From the NCBI RefSeq assembly GCF_014640075.1, contig NZ_BMGG01000007.1, forward strand, positions 1-64,000: a DNA stretch of 64,000 bases, written 5' to 3'. Shown one piece after another: positions 36,068 to 44,121 of this stretch (positions are counted from its first letter, which is position 1; each line of letters opens with the position of its first letter). The position numbers were made by a program, and so were the translations under genes. A model generated the notes under the pieces. That model did no database searches. It saw only the letters and a program-made list of their open reading frames with translations, and had not been told where the DNA came from. This stretch comes from Chelatococcus reniformis (GTDB lineage: Bacteria; Pseudomonadota; Alphaproteobacteria; Rhizobiales; Beijerinckiaceae).

Positions 36068-36799
36068 CTAGGACATGGACATCGCCTGCCGCAGTGAGGT
36101 CAGAATTTGCGCCGGTTCCTCCCGTATCGTGAAGTCGGGCTCGACAAAAGCGCTGCGGATTTGACCGTCCCTGTCGATCACGTAAGTTGCCGGAATGGGC
36201 AGCTTCCATTCCAGCGATCCGTGGCGTGCACCGAAATCGAAGCCCAGACCGGAATAGTGAGCTTTGGTTTCATCGGGTACCCGGAACAGGACGCCGTATG
36301 ATTCCGCAACCCCGTAATCGACGTCGGCGAGCACCATTAGATCAAGCCCCAAGCTCTGCTTGAGTTCCCGTGGAAAATGCCTCGTTTCGGGTGTAATAAC
36401 CGCGAGAGTAGCGCCGACGTTCTCGAAATCATCCTTGGCGCCCTGGAGGGCGCACAGCTCAGCGGTGCAGAACGGACACCAGCCGCCACGAAAGAAACTC
36501 AGGACGAGCGGGCCGTTGCGGCGAAGCTGATCGGAGGAGTGCAGTCGCCCGTCCGCGTCCGGCAGCAGGAAGTCCGGTGCGGTGTCTCCGACCTTCAACG
36601 CGCGCGCCGGCACGTTCGAGTCGCGGAGCCATTTGACGAGGTGGTTATACGACTGCCAGTCGGCGTCGGTGAACGTCGTCAACAGCTCAGAGCGGGTCTC
36701 GGCGAGTGTCTTGTCGGTCCGGTTTGGCATCGAGGAAGTGTCAGACTGCAGATCAATTGGCTGGACGCAGGTACCTCGCGGCATACGAGTTGTGGTCAT
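36068..36799 (-). CDS. AhpC/TSA-type peroxiredoxin
   Basis: A thioredoxin-fold peroxidase. The peroxidatic Cys is in FFRGGWCPFCTAELCALQ (CxxC), preceded by KVGDTAPDFLLPDADGRLHS. Later blocks are TLAVITPETRHFPRELKQSL and DFGARHGSLEWKLPIPATYV. The ATG at 36799 overlaps the stop of the LysR gene (ATGA), suggesting translational coupling; an internal ATG at 36730 (MPNRTDKTLAETRSEL) fits the conserved start better. The product has 219 or 243 residues. Its coupling to an OxyR-like LysR gene points to a peroxide-responsive unit. Confidence 0.88.
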   Translation of the reverse strand: MTTTRMPRGTCVQPIDLQSDTSSMPNRTDKTLAETRSELLTTFTDADWQSYNHLVKWLRDSNVPARALKVGDTAPDFLLPDADGRLHSSDQLRRNGPLVLSFFRGGWCPFCTAELCALQGAKDDFENVGATLAVITPETRHFPRELKQSLGLDLMVLADVDYGVAESYGVLFRVPDETKAHYSGLGFDFGARHGSLEWKLPIPATYVIDRDGQIRSAFVEPDFTIREEPAQILTSLRQAMSMS

Positions 36800-37731
36800 G
36801 CCGACGCGCCCGCCACTTGGGGGGCGAGCGCTTGCGGTATGCTGCGCTGCGCAACGTCGATCGACCAGTCGCGAAGCCGGGCGACCTTGACGAAAGCGTC
36901 GAGCGCCGGTGAGTAGCGACGCCCCTGCACAGCCAGTAGCCGCACCTCCCGCGAAACCTGGTCGCCTTTGAGTGGTATGATCTTGAGGGTTGGAAGACAG
37001 GGCATATGCTCGGGCGCAAGGATCACGCCGAAGCCGGCCGCCGCCATATGCTGAAGGTGCAAGTCATGACCGCTGCAGTGCCCGAGCTGAGCCGATTTCT
37101 CAGAGAAAAAAGACTGCTTGATCTTTGGAAAGACGTCGCATCCGTCGCGATCGAGCAGGATGGTCTCATGTAGGTCGTCGATACCGATAGAGGATCGGTT
37201 TGCCAGCTGGTGGGTCGGCGCAAGAAGTGCGACGTAGCGTTCCTCGAACAGTGACCAGCCGTCTATGCGGTCGGGCATGTCCTGCACATCTCCGACCACC
37301 GCGGCATTGATCTCGCCCTCAAGCAGAAGATTGACGAGGTTCTCGGCGGAATTCTCGCGCAATTCGACGTGAAGCCCGGGGACGAATTTCGCGATCTCAG
37401 CGATCGGATCAAGGACCAGTGACGCCGAGATGGACGGCGCTAGACCGATCTTCAGCGGCGCGACTTCCTTGCGTTGGAACTCCCGTGCCTTCCGGCGCAC
37501 CGCTTCCGCGGAGGCCAACGTGCGTTCGAGCATCGGCAGCACTTCTTTTCCAAGGTCGGTGAGCTGCGTCAACTGACGCTCGCGGTAAATCAGCTGGCCG
37601 CCGAGCTCCTGCTCAAGCTTCTGCACCCCCTTGGTCAAAGCGGGTTGCGTGACGTTGCACTGTTCGGCCGCGCGGGTGAAGTTGAGCGTGGACGCGACAG
37701 CGAGGAAATAGCGAACTTGATGAAGCTCCAT
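36796..37731 (-). CDS. LysR-type regulator, OxyR-like
   Basis: A 311-residue LysR regulator. HTH: NFTRAAEQCNVTQPALTKGV QKLEQELG. The effector domain contains LLDRDGCDVFP with Cys198, close in number and context to OxyR Cys199 (LxDGHC), and a second Cys at 219 (QLGHCSGHDL) followed by MAAAGFGVILAPE, as in OxyR (MVAAGSGITLLP). The second cysteine is not at the OxyR Cys208 place. The stop codon overlaps the peroxiredoxin start. It is the best candidate in the window for the regulator of the quadruplet sites. An in-frame ATG 27 codons upstream exists. Confidence 0.87.
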   Translation of the reverse strand: MELHQVRYFLAVASTLNFTRAAEQCNVTQPALTKGVQKLEQELGGQLIYRERQLTQLTDLGKEVLPMLERTLASAEAVRRKAREFQRKEVAPLKIGLAPSISASLVLDPIAEIAKFVPGLHVELRENSAENLVNLLLEGEINAAVVGDVQDMPDRIDGWSLFEERYVALLAPTHQLANRSSIGIDDLHETILLDRDGCDVFPKIKQSFFSEKSAQLGHCSGHDLHLQHMAAAGFGVILAPEHMPCLPTLKIIPLKGDQVSREVRLLAVQGRRYSPALDAFVKVARLRDWSIDVAQRSIPQALAPQVAGASA

Positions 37732-37905
37732 CGGGCATTCTCCGTCAAGTTGCCCCTGACAATACTGACAAGGCTTTGCACTCGACGGCGTGAACAAGCA
37801 CGCCGTTATCATGGGCCATGGATGCCACTTACAGCCGCGTGTTGGAATGGCTAGCCGTCTCGGTTTGGACGCGCGGACACGCTTTCTGGAGCCTCTGAAA
37901 GAGAG

Positions 37906-38559
37906 CTAGTGCGCGGCGAGGTGGGCCAGCACCGGGAACACCTCCGACGGATCACCGCGCTTTGTGTAGTCGGAGCTGATGTCGGCGTATTCAACCGCCC
38001 CGGTGGGCGCCACGACGTATCGAGCCGGCATGGTCAGGGTCCAGCTCGCATCGCCATTGAAGGCCGCAAGATCGAGCCCGCTTTCCAGCTCGACCGCGCG
38101 CAGCTCGTCGGGCGCCTTCCACCGCAGGCCGAATGCGTTCGCGACCCTGCCTCCCGGGTCGACCAGGCTCTCGAATGAGAGACCGTTGCGTCTTTGCGTT
38201 TCCAAACTGTTATCCGGCGTCTGCTGGGAGACGACGACCAACGATGCACCCAGCCTGCGTATGTCGTGAGAGGCCAATTGGATCGCGCGAAGGTCGACCG
38301 TGCAATATGGGCACCACCTACCCCGGTAGAAGGCGAGCACAACCGGCCCGCGACATATTGCATCGCGGGATGAGAACGCCTTGCCATTGCCGTCACGCAG
38401 ACGAAAGGCGGGGGCTTCATCCCCGGCCTGCACAGCGCGCTCGGCCAAACCGGATGTGACAAGCCCATCCACCGCGCGTCGCCGAGCGAGCGTGGCGTTT
38501 GGCGGGCTTTTTGCCAGATCCTCGGCTCTTACGGCGTCAAGTTTGTCTTGGAGTGACAT
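37906..38559 (-). CDS. AhpC/TSA-type peroxiredoxin, second copy
   Basis: A 217-residue peroxiredoxin-like protein. Active site VLAFYRGRWCPYCTVDLRAI (CxxC). Upstream block EAPAFRLRDGNGKAFSSRD; downstream LVVVSQQTPDNSLETQRRNG and ASWTLTMPARYVVAPTGAVE. It belongs to the same subgroup as the 36068-36799 protein (RGxWCPxC), but they differ enough not to be recent duplicates. The gene stands alone. One CTAT-like box near 38590 is too weak to call a site. Confidence 0.88.
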   Translation of the reverse strand: MSLQDKLDAVRAEDLAKSPPNATLARRRAVDGLVTSGLAERAVQAGDEAPAFRLRDGNGKAFSSRDAICRGPVVLAFYRGRWCPYCTVDLRAIQLASHDIRRLGASLVVVSQQTPDNSLETQRRNGLSFESLVDPGGRVANAFGLRWKAPDELRAVELESGLDLAAFNGDASWTLTMPARYVVAPTGAVEYADISSDYTKRGDPSEVFPVLAHLAAH

Positions 38560-38832
38560 CTGTCCGCTCGTCGCGGATTGTCCACGACCCTATGAGATAA
38601 TCGTCCGTACACCGGTGCTCGGGTAGCCCTCGCTCGCAAGTTTGAGTTATTTTTGTCATGCATGAGTGAGCGTCCGCGAGCGAGGTGGCCTATTTCATAC
38701 CATCTCGCGGACTTGCCGGCCTGGGCGACACATCCAGCGATGGTCGAGACGAGCGAACAATGGGTGCATGAACAAGCGTTCAAGCGATGATGACGAGTGA
38801 TGTTTTGAGCCTAAATCCCATTGACCATGACC
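38560..38832. other. intergenic stretch left of the IS3 element
   Basis: No coherent frame. Confidence 0.3.
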
Positions 38833-38934
38833 TGACCCCCGCTTCTCATCCAGTCGCACGAGAGTCCTGGATTGCTTGATCCGAGACCATTGGCTGGAGC
38901 GCCGGAGGCTTGAGTTTCCGGCCTTCGATGACGG

Positions 38935-39708
38935 CGGTGGGCTGGGTGCTCCGCCCGGATTCTGCAGCAGGATGGGTGGCTTGTTGCCGATGGCTCCGTG
39001 CGGCCGATCCTCATTGTAGTATCTGAGCCTTTTCGGCCGCATCCGCAAGGGTCAGGAACCAATGCGTGTTCAGGCATTCGCTGCGGAAGCGCCCGTTGAA
39101 CGCCTCGATGAAGGCGTTGTCGGTCGGCTTGCCTGGGCGCGAGAAGTCGAGCGTGACGCCCTTGGCGAAGGCCCACAGGTCGAGGTCGCGGCTGACGAAC
39201 TCAGAACCCTGATCGACCCGGATCGTCTTCGGATAGCCGAGCTTCGCGCAGACCCTTTCCAGCGTGGCAACGACGTCCTCGGCCCGGTAGCTGAAGCGCG
39301 GATCGATGGCCGGCGAGAAGCGCGAGATGGTGTGACCACGGTCAGAACCCGAATCCTACGCCCAGTGGCGAGCTGGTCATGGACGAAATCCATCGCCCAG
39401 ACATCGTTCGGCCGCGTCGCCCGCGCGCGATCCTCGCGCAGCTTCGCTTTGACCCGTTGCTTGGGCGTCTTGTTCCTGAACCTCAAGCCTAACTCATTGT
39501 AGATCCTTCGAATCCGCTTCTGATTGACGTGCCAGCCCTCGCGCTGCAGCAGCACGTCGACGCGGCGATAGCCATAGCGGACGCGGGTCTCGCAGATAGC
39601 CTTGATCCGGGCTGCCAAGGGGGCCTGGTCGGGCCGGCAGGATCTGTAGTGGTAGCTCGAGGTGTCGAACTCCAGGCCCGCCGGATCGACACCCGCCATT
39701 CGCCACAC
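38935..39708 (-). pseudogene. IS3-family transposase OrfB, frameshifted twice
   Basis: DDE integrase. The first D lies in RPNDVWAMDFVHDQLATGRR. Then the frame breaks (~39335). The second D is in IRVDQGSEFVSRDLD and the E in NAFIEAFNGRFRSECLN, in another frame. After DAAEKAQ (~39030) a further shift leads to LRYYNEDRPHGAIGNKPPIL. All three catalytic acidic residues survive, but no single frame contains them. Confidence 0.85.
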
Positions 39709-39742
39709 ATCTTACCGACCAGCTCGCGCTTGCGACCAGGCC

Positions 39743-40005
39743 TTACATTTTTCGGCGGATCATGCCCTGCAGCATCTCCCGGTCCAGCGCGAGGTCGGCG
39801 ACGAGCTTGCGCAGCTTCGCGTTCTCGTCCTCGAGCTGCTTCAGCCGGCGCATCTCGGCCGGCAGAAGCCCCTCGTACTTCTTCTTCCAGTTGAGATAGG
39901 TCGCCTGGCTGATCCCGGCCCGCCGGCAGACCGCCACGGGAATCCGTCCGCGCCTTGCTTCAGGATGAACGCCTTCTGGGCGTCCGAGAACTTCGAGTCC
40001 TTCAT
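39743..40005 (-). pseudogene. IS3-family transposase OrfA, frameshifted
   Basis: MKDSKFSDAQKAFILKQGAD starts at 40005. The HTH continues in another frame (CRRAGISQATYLNWKKKYEG, then the leucine zipper LKQLEDENAKLRKLVADLAL). The break is near 39935-39945. Confidence 0.8.
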
Positions 40006-40224
40006 CGTCTTCCGCTCCTCCCAGGCCAGGGGAAACGACACGGTAAACTCTAACCCAAAGCGATCCAGTTTTAAGGGCTCAGATCAACGATGTGGACCAC
40101 TTGGTGTCCGTTCCCTTCGACGCACGTGCGGCCTACGCGGATGACGGTGGCTGTCTGCCGGTCCATGCACTGCTAGACCGGCTCGCTTCGCAAACGTTGA
40201 AGCTCCCCGCGAGATCGCCTCCCC

Positions 40225-40770
40225 TTAGCCTTCCTTTGCTGAACTAATCTCCGGAAAATCGATTGGGGTTTTCACGGCATTGTTCATGAAATTAGTCAAC
40301 AAGAACTGAGCTGTCAGTGCAATCATTTCCACAATGTTGGCGTCCGCCCAACCCGCATCCCTGACCGCCGCAAACTGAGCATCAGAGACTTTGCCGCGCG
40401 TCTCGATAAGCGCTTTCGCGAAGATGAGCGCCGCCTGGCGCTTAAGATCGATCGAGCGGCCCCGCCGATTCAGCTCGATTTCCTCAGGAGAGATTTTCGC
40501 TAGGTTCGTCGCGACGTGGGTGTGGGCGGCGAGGCAATAGTCGCAGCCGTTAGCCTCTGAGACCGCGAGAGCAATGCCCTCCCGGGTCTTGAGGTCGAGG
40601 CTCCTCGCCAGCGGACCCATGAGTCCTGCCCAGCCACCGAGTGCTTTCGGGCTGATGGACATCAGGCGATAGTGGTTCGGTACGAAACCGAGCGTCTTCT
40701 TCACGTTGTCCAGGATCGCCTGGGATTCGGCGGGCGCATCGTCCCGCCCTGGGATTGTGATACGGGACAT
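40225..40770 (-). CDS. AhpD-like carboxymuconolactone decarboxylase-family protein
   Basis: A 181-residue alkylhydroperoxidase-like protein. The catalytic CxxC plus His is in EANGCDYCLAAHTHVA. Preceding block: DNVKKTLGFVPNHYRLM; following: NIVEMIALTAQFLLTNFMNN, typical of the peroxidase-related CMD family. It probably reduces organic peroxides with a thiol partner. It is divergent from the LysR gene at 40883, with a CTCTC-N7-GAGAG palindrome between them. Confidence 0.9.
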   Translation of the reverse strand: MSRITIPGRDDAPAESQAILDNVKKTLGFVPNHYRLMSISPKALGGWAGLMGPLARSLDLKTREGIALAVSEANGCDYCLAAHTHVATNLAKISPEEIELNRRGRSIDLKRQAALIFAKALIETRGKVSDAQFAAVRDAGWADANIVEMIALTAQFLLTNFMNNAVKTPIDFPEISSAKEG

Positions 40771-40862
40771 TCTTCCTCCGCTGTACTCTCACGGGCGCAG
40801 TTGCTGAGCCTCTCCTAACCCCTACCGCGCAGCAGCATAATCCGCTATTCATGAGAAATAAC

Positions 40863-40879
40863 CTCTCGAAAAGTGAGAG
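40863..40879. promoter_or_regulatory. palindromic operator CTCTC-N7-GAGAG between ahpD-like and lysR
   Basis: CTCTCGAAAAGTGAGAG ends 3 bases before the LysR ATG and so overlaps its ribosome site. A second copy with almost the same spacer lies at 46873-46889. LysR regulators commonly bind such dyads in divergent promoters; binding here is inferred. Confidence 0.55.
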
Positions 40880-40882
40880 ACG

Positions 40883-41812
40883 ATGGACCGGCTTGAAGCA
40901 ATGTCGATCTTGGTAGCGGCGGCCGAGGCCGGGAGTTTCTCCGCGGCGGGGCGACAGCTCAGCGTCCCCCTACCAACTATCAGTCGGAAGGTCGCCGAGC
41001 TGGAGGCGCACCTAAACATTCAGCTTCTGGTCCGATCGACGCGGAAGCTGTCTCTGACCGAAGCGGGGCTCGCCTACGTTGCCGCCTGCAAACGCATCCT
41101 GGAACAGGTCGAAGAGGCTGAATCTCAGGCCTCCGGGGAGTACACAGTCCCACGTGGCACGCTCATGATGGCAGCGCCGATCGTCTTCGGACGTCTCCAC
41201 GTTGTACCCGTCGTAAGCGAATTCCTCGCGCGGTTCGCGCAGATCGGTGTTCAGCTGACGCTGACCGACTCTACGATCGACATTATCGACGAACACGTCG
41301 ACCTGGCCGTTCGGATCGGCGCGCTGTCCGACAGCACGTTCGTCGCGACGAAAGTCGGCGACATCCGGCGTGTGGTATGCGGCAGCCCCGACTATTTCGC
41401 ATCTCACGGTGTCCCTAAAACGCCTGAGGACCTGGCGGAACACATGTGCGTGACGTACACGGCCTTGGCATCCGGGATGACCTGGATCTTCAACCCGCGT
41501 GGCAAGGCGACCAGGAGCGTTCGTCCGCAGTGCCGCCTAAAGATCAATACCGCCGAGTCGGCGATCGACGCGGCGATTGCCGGCGTCGGTGTGACGAACG
41601 TGTTGTCCTATCAGGTTGCACGCGCAGTGGCCGCGGGTAAGCTCAGGCTTATCCTGCAGGACTATGAGCCCGACCCAATCCCCGTGCACCTGGTACACGC
41701 GGCACAGGCGCTTCCGCCTCTCAAGCTGCGGCGCTTCGTGGAGTTCGCTGCGTCCCGGCTGCGCAAGTCGCTGGCGGTCGATCTTGGCAAGCTCTCCACG
41801 CCAGGGCGTTGA
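40883..41812 (+). CDS. LysR-type regulator (divergent to the AhpD-like gene)
   Basis: A 309-residue LysR regulator of the CrgA/DsdC-like group. HTH: AEAGSFSAAGRQLSVPLPTI SRKVAELE. Effector domain with IDEHVDLAVRIGALSDSTFV, GSPDYFASHGVPKTPEDLAE and IDAAIAGVGVTNVLSYQVAR. It is transcribed away from the AhpD-like gene, the standard arrangement for a LysR regulator and its target. Its 3' end overlaps a lipoprotein remnant on the other strand. Confidence 0.9.
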   Translation: MDRLEAMSILVAAAEAGSFSAAGRQLSVPLPTISRKVAELEAHLNIQLLVRSTRKLSLTEAGLAYVAACKRILEQVEEAESQASGEYTVPRGTLMMAAPIVFGRLHVVPVVSEFLARFAQIGVQLTLTDSTIDIIDEHVDLAVRIGALSDSTFVATKVGDIRRVVCGSPDYFASHGVPKTPEDLAEHMCVTYTALASGMTWIFNPRGKATRSVRPQCRLKINTAESAIDAAIAGVGVTNVLSYQVARAVAAGKLRLILQDYEPDPIPVHLVHAAQALPPLKLRRFVEFAASRLRKSLAVDLGKLSTPGR

Positions 41813-41906
41813 ACGCGGCCTTGAAGTTGTTCTTGTTGGCGGCCTTGGCGTCAGAGCAGCCGGATACGACAAAGGCCACCAGACCAAGCAGAACCGCACC
41901 TCGCAT
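41721..41906 (-). pseudogene. lipoprotein N-terminal remnant truncated at the lysR end
   Basis: The start has AGGGAG upstream and encodes a lipoprotein signal, MRGAVLLGLVAFVVSGCSDA with lipobox VSGC, then KAANKNNFKAAFN. After ~34 residues the frame is just the antisense of the lysR 3' end and stops. The real gene has therefore lost its body, probably when the lysR segment was joined here. Confidence 0.6.
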
Positions 41907-42024
41907 ACGTTATCTCCCTACGCTGCCTCGGACATCCGCGCCGTGGCGATACGACACCGACAAGGTAGGCGGAAATTCCTGCTTTCCCATGTCGCGGTTC
42001 CCGCAGCGCAAGAGAGAGCGTCTC

Positions 42025-42771
42025 TCAAATGCCATATCGTTCGGTCTTGATCGCGCCCGCTTCCACCCCCAAGGCGAGCGCGGCGTCTGTGGCAGCCTCG
42101 ACGAACGGATTCGATCCGCAAACGAGGACCGAGCGGGGGGCCGCGGGCAACCGTGCCGCAACGTCGGCGACCATCGGCGGGTCGATACGCCTGCTGAAGT
42201 CGGTGCGACGCGTCGCCGGCTCGCGTGTCAGCGCCAGGGCAAGTGCGAAATCGGGGAGCGACCTCTCAAGCTCGAGGAGTTCGTCCCTGAAGAGCACGTC
42301 GAACGAGGTTCTGGAAGAGAGCAGCAGCGCGACAGGTACGGGCTCCGCGCTCGCCTGTCTGTATCGGATCATGGCCATCAGCGGGACGACGCCGGAACCT
42401 GCCCCGATCAGCAGCACGGGGTTCTCGGTTCGTCCCGGCCAGAGAAAGTGGCCTCCGAGAGGGCCACGAAGCTCGATCATGTCGCCTACCTGGGCGACGT
42501 CGTGAAAAAACGGCGAGACCTCACCGTCCGCAAGGCGCTCGATCGCCAGTTCGATCAAGTCCGATCCGCTCGGCGCAGATGCGATGGAATAGCTGCGCGT
42601 GGCTGTGTAGCCGTCAGGCCCAGTCAAACGGACATCGACGTGCTGCCCTGCCTTGTAATCGAACGGCTCGGTCAGACGGAGGAAAAAGCTCTTAATGGCC
42701 GGCGTTCTCGACGCGATCTCGACAATCGCGCAGCTCTGCCAGCCCGATGTCGTAGCGGACACGTCAGTCAT
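42025..42771 (-). CDS. FAD/NAD(P)-binding ferredoxin-reductase-like protein
   Basis: A 248-residue flavin reductase. FAD site: YTATRSYSIASAPSG (RxYS). NAD(P) site: NPVLLIGAGSGVVPLMAMIR, and the C-terminal VLVCGSNPFVEAATDAALAL. No iron-sulfur domain. The ATG at 42771 overlaps the end of the sulfite-oxidase-like gene, so the two form a coupled pair: the reductase probably feeds or drains electrons of the molybdenum protein. Confidence 0.88.
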   Translation of the reverse strand: MTDVSATTSGWQSCAIVEIASRTPAIKSFFLRLTEPFDYKAGQHVDVRLTGPDGYTATRSYSIASAPSGSDLIELAIERLADGEVSPFFHDVAQVGDMIELRGPLGGHFLWPGRTENPVLLIGAGSGVVPLMAMIRYRQASAEPVPVALLLSSRTSFDVLFRDELLELERSLPDFALALALTREPATRRTDFSRRIDPPMVADVAARLPAAPRSVLVCGSNPFVEAATDAALALGVEAGAIKTERYGI

Positions 42772-43369
42772 TCCTGTATCGTTGTTCACGCCAGGGATCG
42801 CCATAGATGTGGTAGCCGCGCAGCTCCCAGAAACCGGCCTCGTCGCGTTCCGTGAATTGAAGCCCGTTCACCCACTTCGCCGACTTCCAGAAATAGAGGT
42901 GCGGCACAAGCAGGCGCGCGGGCCCCCCATGATCGCGGGGCAGCGGCTGACCTTCGTAGTTCAGCGCGACCATTGCCTTCCCCGCCGCTAGATCCGCGAG
43001 TGGCACGTTGGTGGAGTAGCCGTCATAGCAATGCGCGAGCGCAAACGGGGTGGGCGCGCTCATGCCAGCGTCCGCAAGAATGTCGTCGATGGTGACACCC
43101 TCCCAGGCCGTGTTAAGCTTCGACCACGAGGTCACGCAGTGTATGTCTCGCGTCATCCTGGTTCGCGGAAGCGCGTTAAACTCCGACCAGTTCCAAATTT
43201 TGACCGGACGGGGCCCCACCTTCAGTGTGAAAGTCCAGTCGGCGGGCTCGATCCGCGGCGTGGGGCCGGCCGTAAGCACAGGGAAATTCTCGACGAGGTG
43301 TTGCCCCGGAGGGATCCGCTCCGATAGTTCCGAACCTGAAGGGCGGCCAGTGAACCCGCGAGTAACCAT
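42764..43369 (-). CDS. molybdopterin-dependent sulfite-oxidase-like protein
   Basis: A 201-residue SUOX/YedY-fold protein. The molybdenum-ligating Cys is in TRDIHCVTSWSKLNTAWEGV. Other blocks: PPGQHLVENFPVLTAGPTPR, DGYSTNVPLADLAAGKAMVA, HGGPARLLVPHLYFWKSAKW. There is no Tat signal, so it is cytoplasmic. Related enzymes include MsrP (methionine sulfoxide reductase) and sulfite oxidases; the substrate cannot be settled. It is coupled to the reductase gene, with an OxyR-like site 99 bp upstream. The start at MVTRGFTGR is preferred to an ATG 17 codons earlier. Confidence 0.88.
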   Translation of the reverse strand: MVTRGFTGRPSGSELSERIPPGQHLVENFPVLTAGPTPRIEPADWTFTLKVGPRPVKIWNWSEFNALPRTRMTRDIHCVTSWSKLNTAWEGVTIDDILADAGMSAPTPFALAHCYDGYSTNVPLADLAAGKAMVALNYEGQPLPRDHGGPARLLVPHLYFWKSAKWVNGLQFTERDEAGFWELRGYHIYGDPWREQRYRND

Positions 43370-43467
43370 GGCGAATGTCCTCCGTCGGTGAGAGAAAGGA
43401 GCGTCGTCCAGCGCGTCCAATCAGCATGAAGCCCGCGAAGCATGTGATTTCGCGCGGCGAATGGAAA

Positions 43468-43504
43468 ATGCCGTCACGCCATGAAGTCCATAGCCTGACG
43501 TTAT
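43468..43504 (-). promoter_or_regulatory. OxyR-like quadruplet site upstream of the sulfite-oxidase-like gene
   Basis: Toward the gene: ATAA-N7-CTAT-N7-ATGG-N7-GCAT. It overlaps the stop codon of the DUF1003 gene and shares the long flank GGCGTGACG with the site at 55225. Confidence 0.75.
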
Positions 43505-44121
43505 GATGCCCGTCCGGCCTCCGATTCTGCCTTGGGCGTGGGCGACGATGAGCGCACGAGCAGCTCTGTTAGCATCTTGACAGCTTCGGTTAGTTCGAGG
43601 ACCTCGCGTTCGCGCAATTGGTCGATCTTCTCGTGCAACAACTCTATCTCAAGCTCCGCTTTTACATTGATCCGGTAGTCGTTCTCCGCTGCCTTGCGGT
43701 CGATGTCCTGCTGCCGGTTCTGACTCATCATGATCACCGGCGCGGCGTAGGCCGCCTGGAAGGACAACGCGAGATTGAGAAGAATGAACGGGTAGGGATC
43801 CCACCCCTTGATAGCACCTATCAGATTGGCCGTTATCCAGAGGAACAGGATCGCGCTTTGGATGATGATGAAGCTCCACGATCCCATCACACTGGCGACC
43901 GCGTCCGCTATCCTCTGCCCCCATGTTACCCGCGGGATCTCCGGAGCTTCATCCATCTCGCGAAGACGAAGTGATCGACGCGCTCGCCTCAGATCAACGA
44001 GCAGGTCGCGCTCAATCTGCTCCATCCGGTCTTGCTCGTCCGCATCCGCATTCACGCTGTCAGCTCCGTGCCACCCCATCGAGCGCGAAGAGACCAACAC
44101 ACCATTGCTTTCCCGTCGCAT
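43501..44121 (-). CDS. DUF1003 membrane protein
   Basis: A 206-residue protein with two membrane helices ([20 protein letters not shown] and [20 protein letters not shown]) followed by [20 protein letters not shown] and a coiled coil ([20 protein letters not shown]), the DUF1003 layout. Function unknown; the family is sometimes linked to stress or cyclic-nucleotide responses. The start is uncertain because the first ATG has no ribosome site and later ATGs (44079, 44025) are possible. It starts 3 bp after the end of the WrbA remnant. Confidence 0.85.
   Translation of the reverse strand: MRRESNGVLVSSRSMGWHGADSVNADADEQDRMEQIERDLLVDLRRARRSLRLREMDEAPEIPRVTWGQRIADAVASVMGSWSFIIIQSAILFLWITANLIGAIKGWDPYPFILLNLALSFQAAYAAPVIMMSQNRQQDIDRKAAENDYRINVKAELEIELLHEKIDQLREREVLELTEAVKMLTELLVRSSSPTPKAESEAGRAS

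Larger units (their letters stand above)
38833..40081 (-). mobile_element. degenerate IS3-family insertion sequence (IS407-like)
   Basis: About 1.25 kb with two overlapping transposase frames on the minus strand. The ends start TGACCCCC at 38833 and, on the other strand, TGAGCCC at 40081. They share TGAxCCC but are poorly conserved further in. The flanking 4 bp (GACC and GATC) are not an exact duplication, so the ends are approximate. Both transposase genes are frameshifted, so the element is inactive unless the indels are sequence errors. Confidence 0.8.

Noticed and set aside
38588-38612. CTATGAGATAATCGTC upstream of the second peroxiredoxin
   Set aside because: Resembles part of the 19996 site but breaks the 7-bp register.
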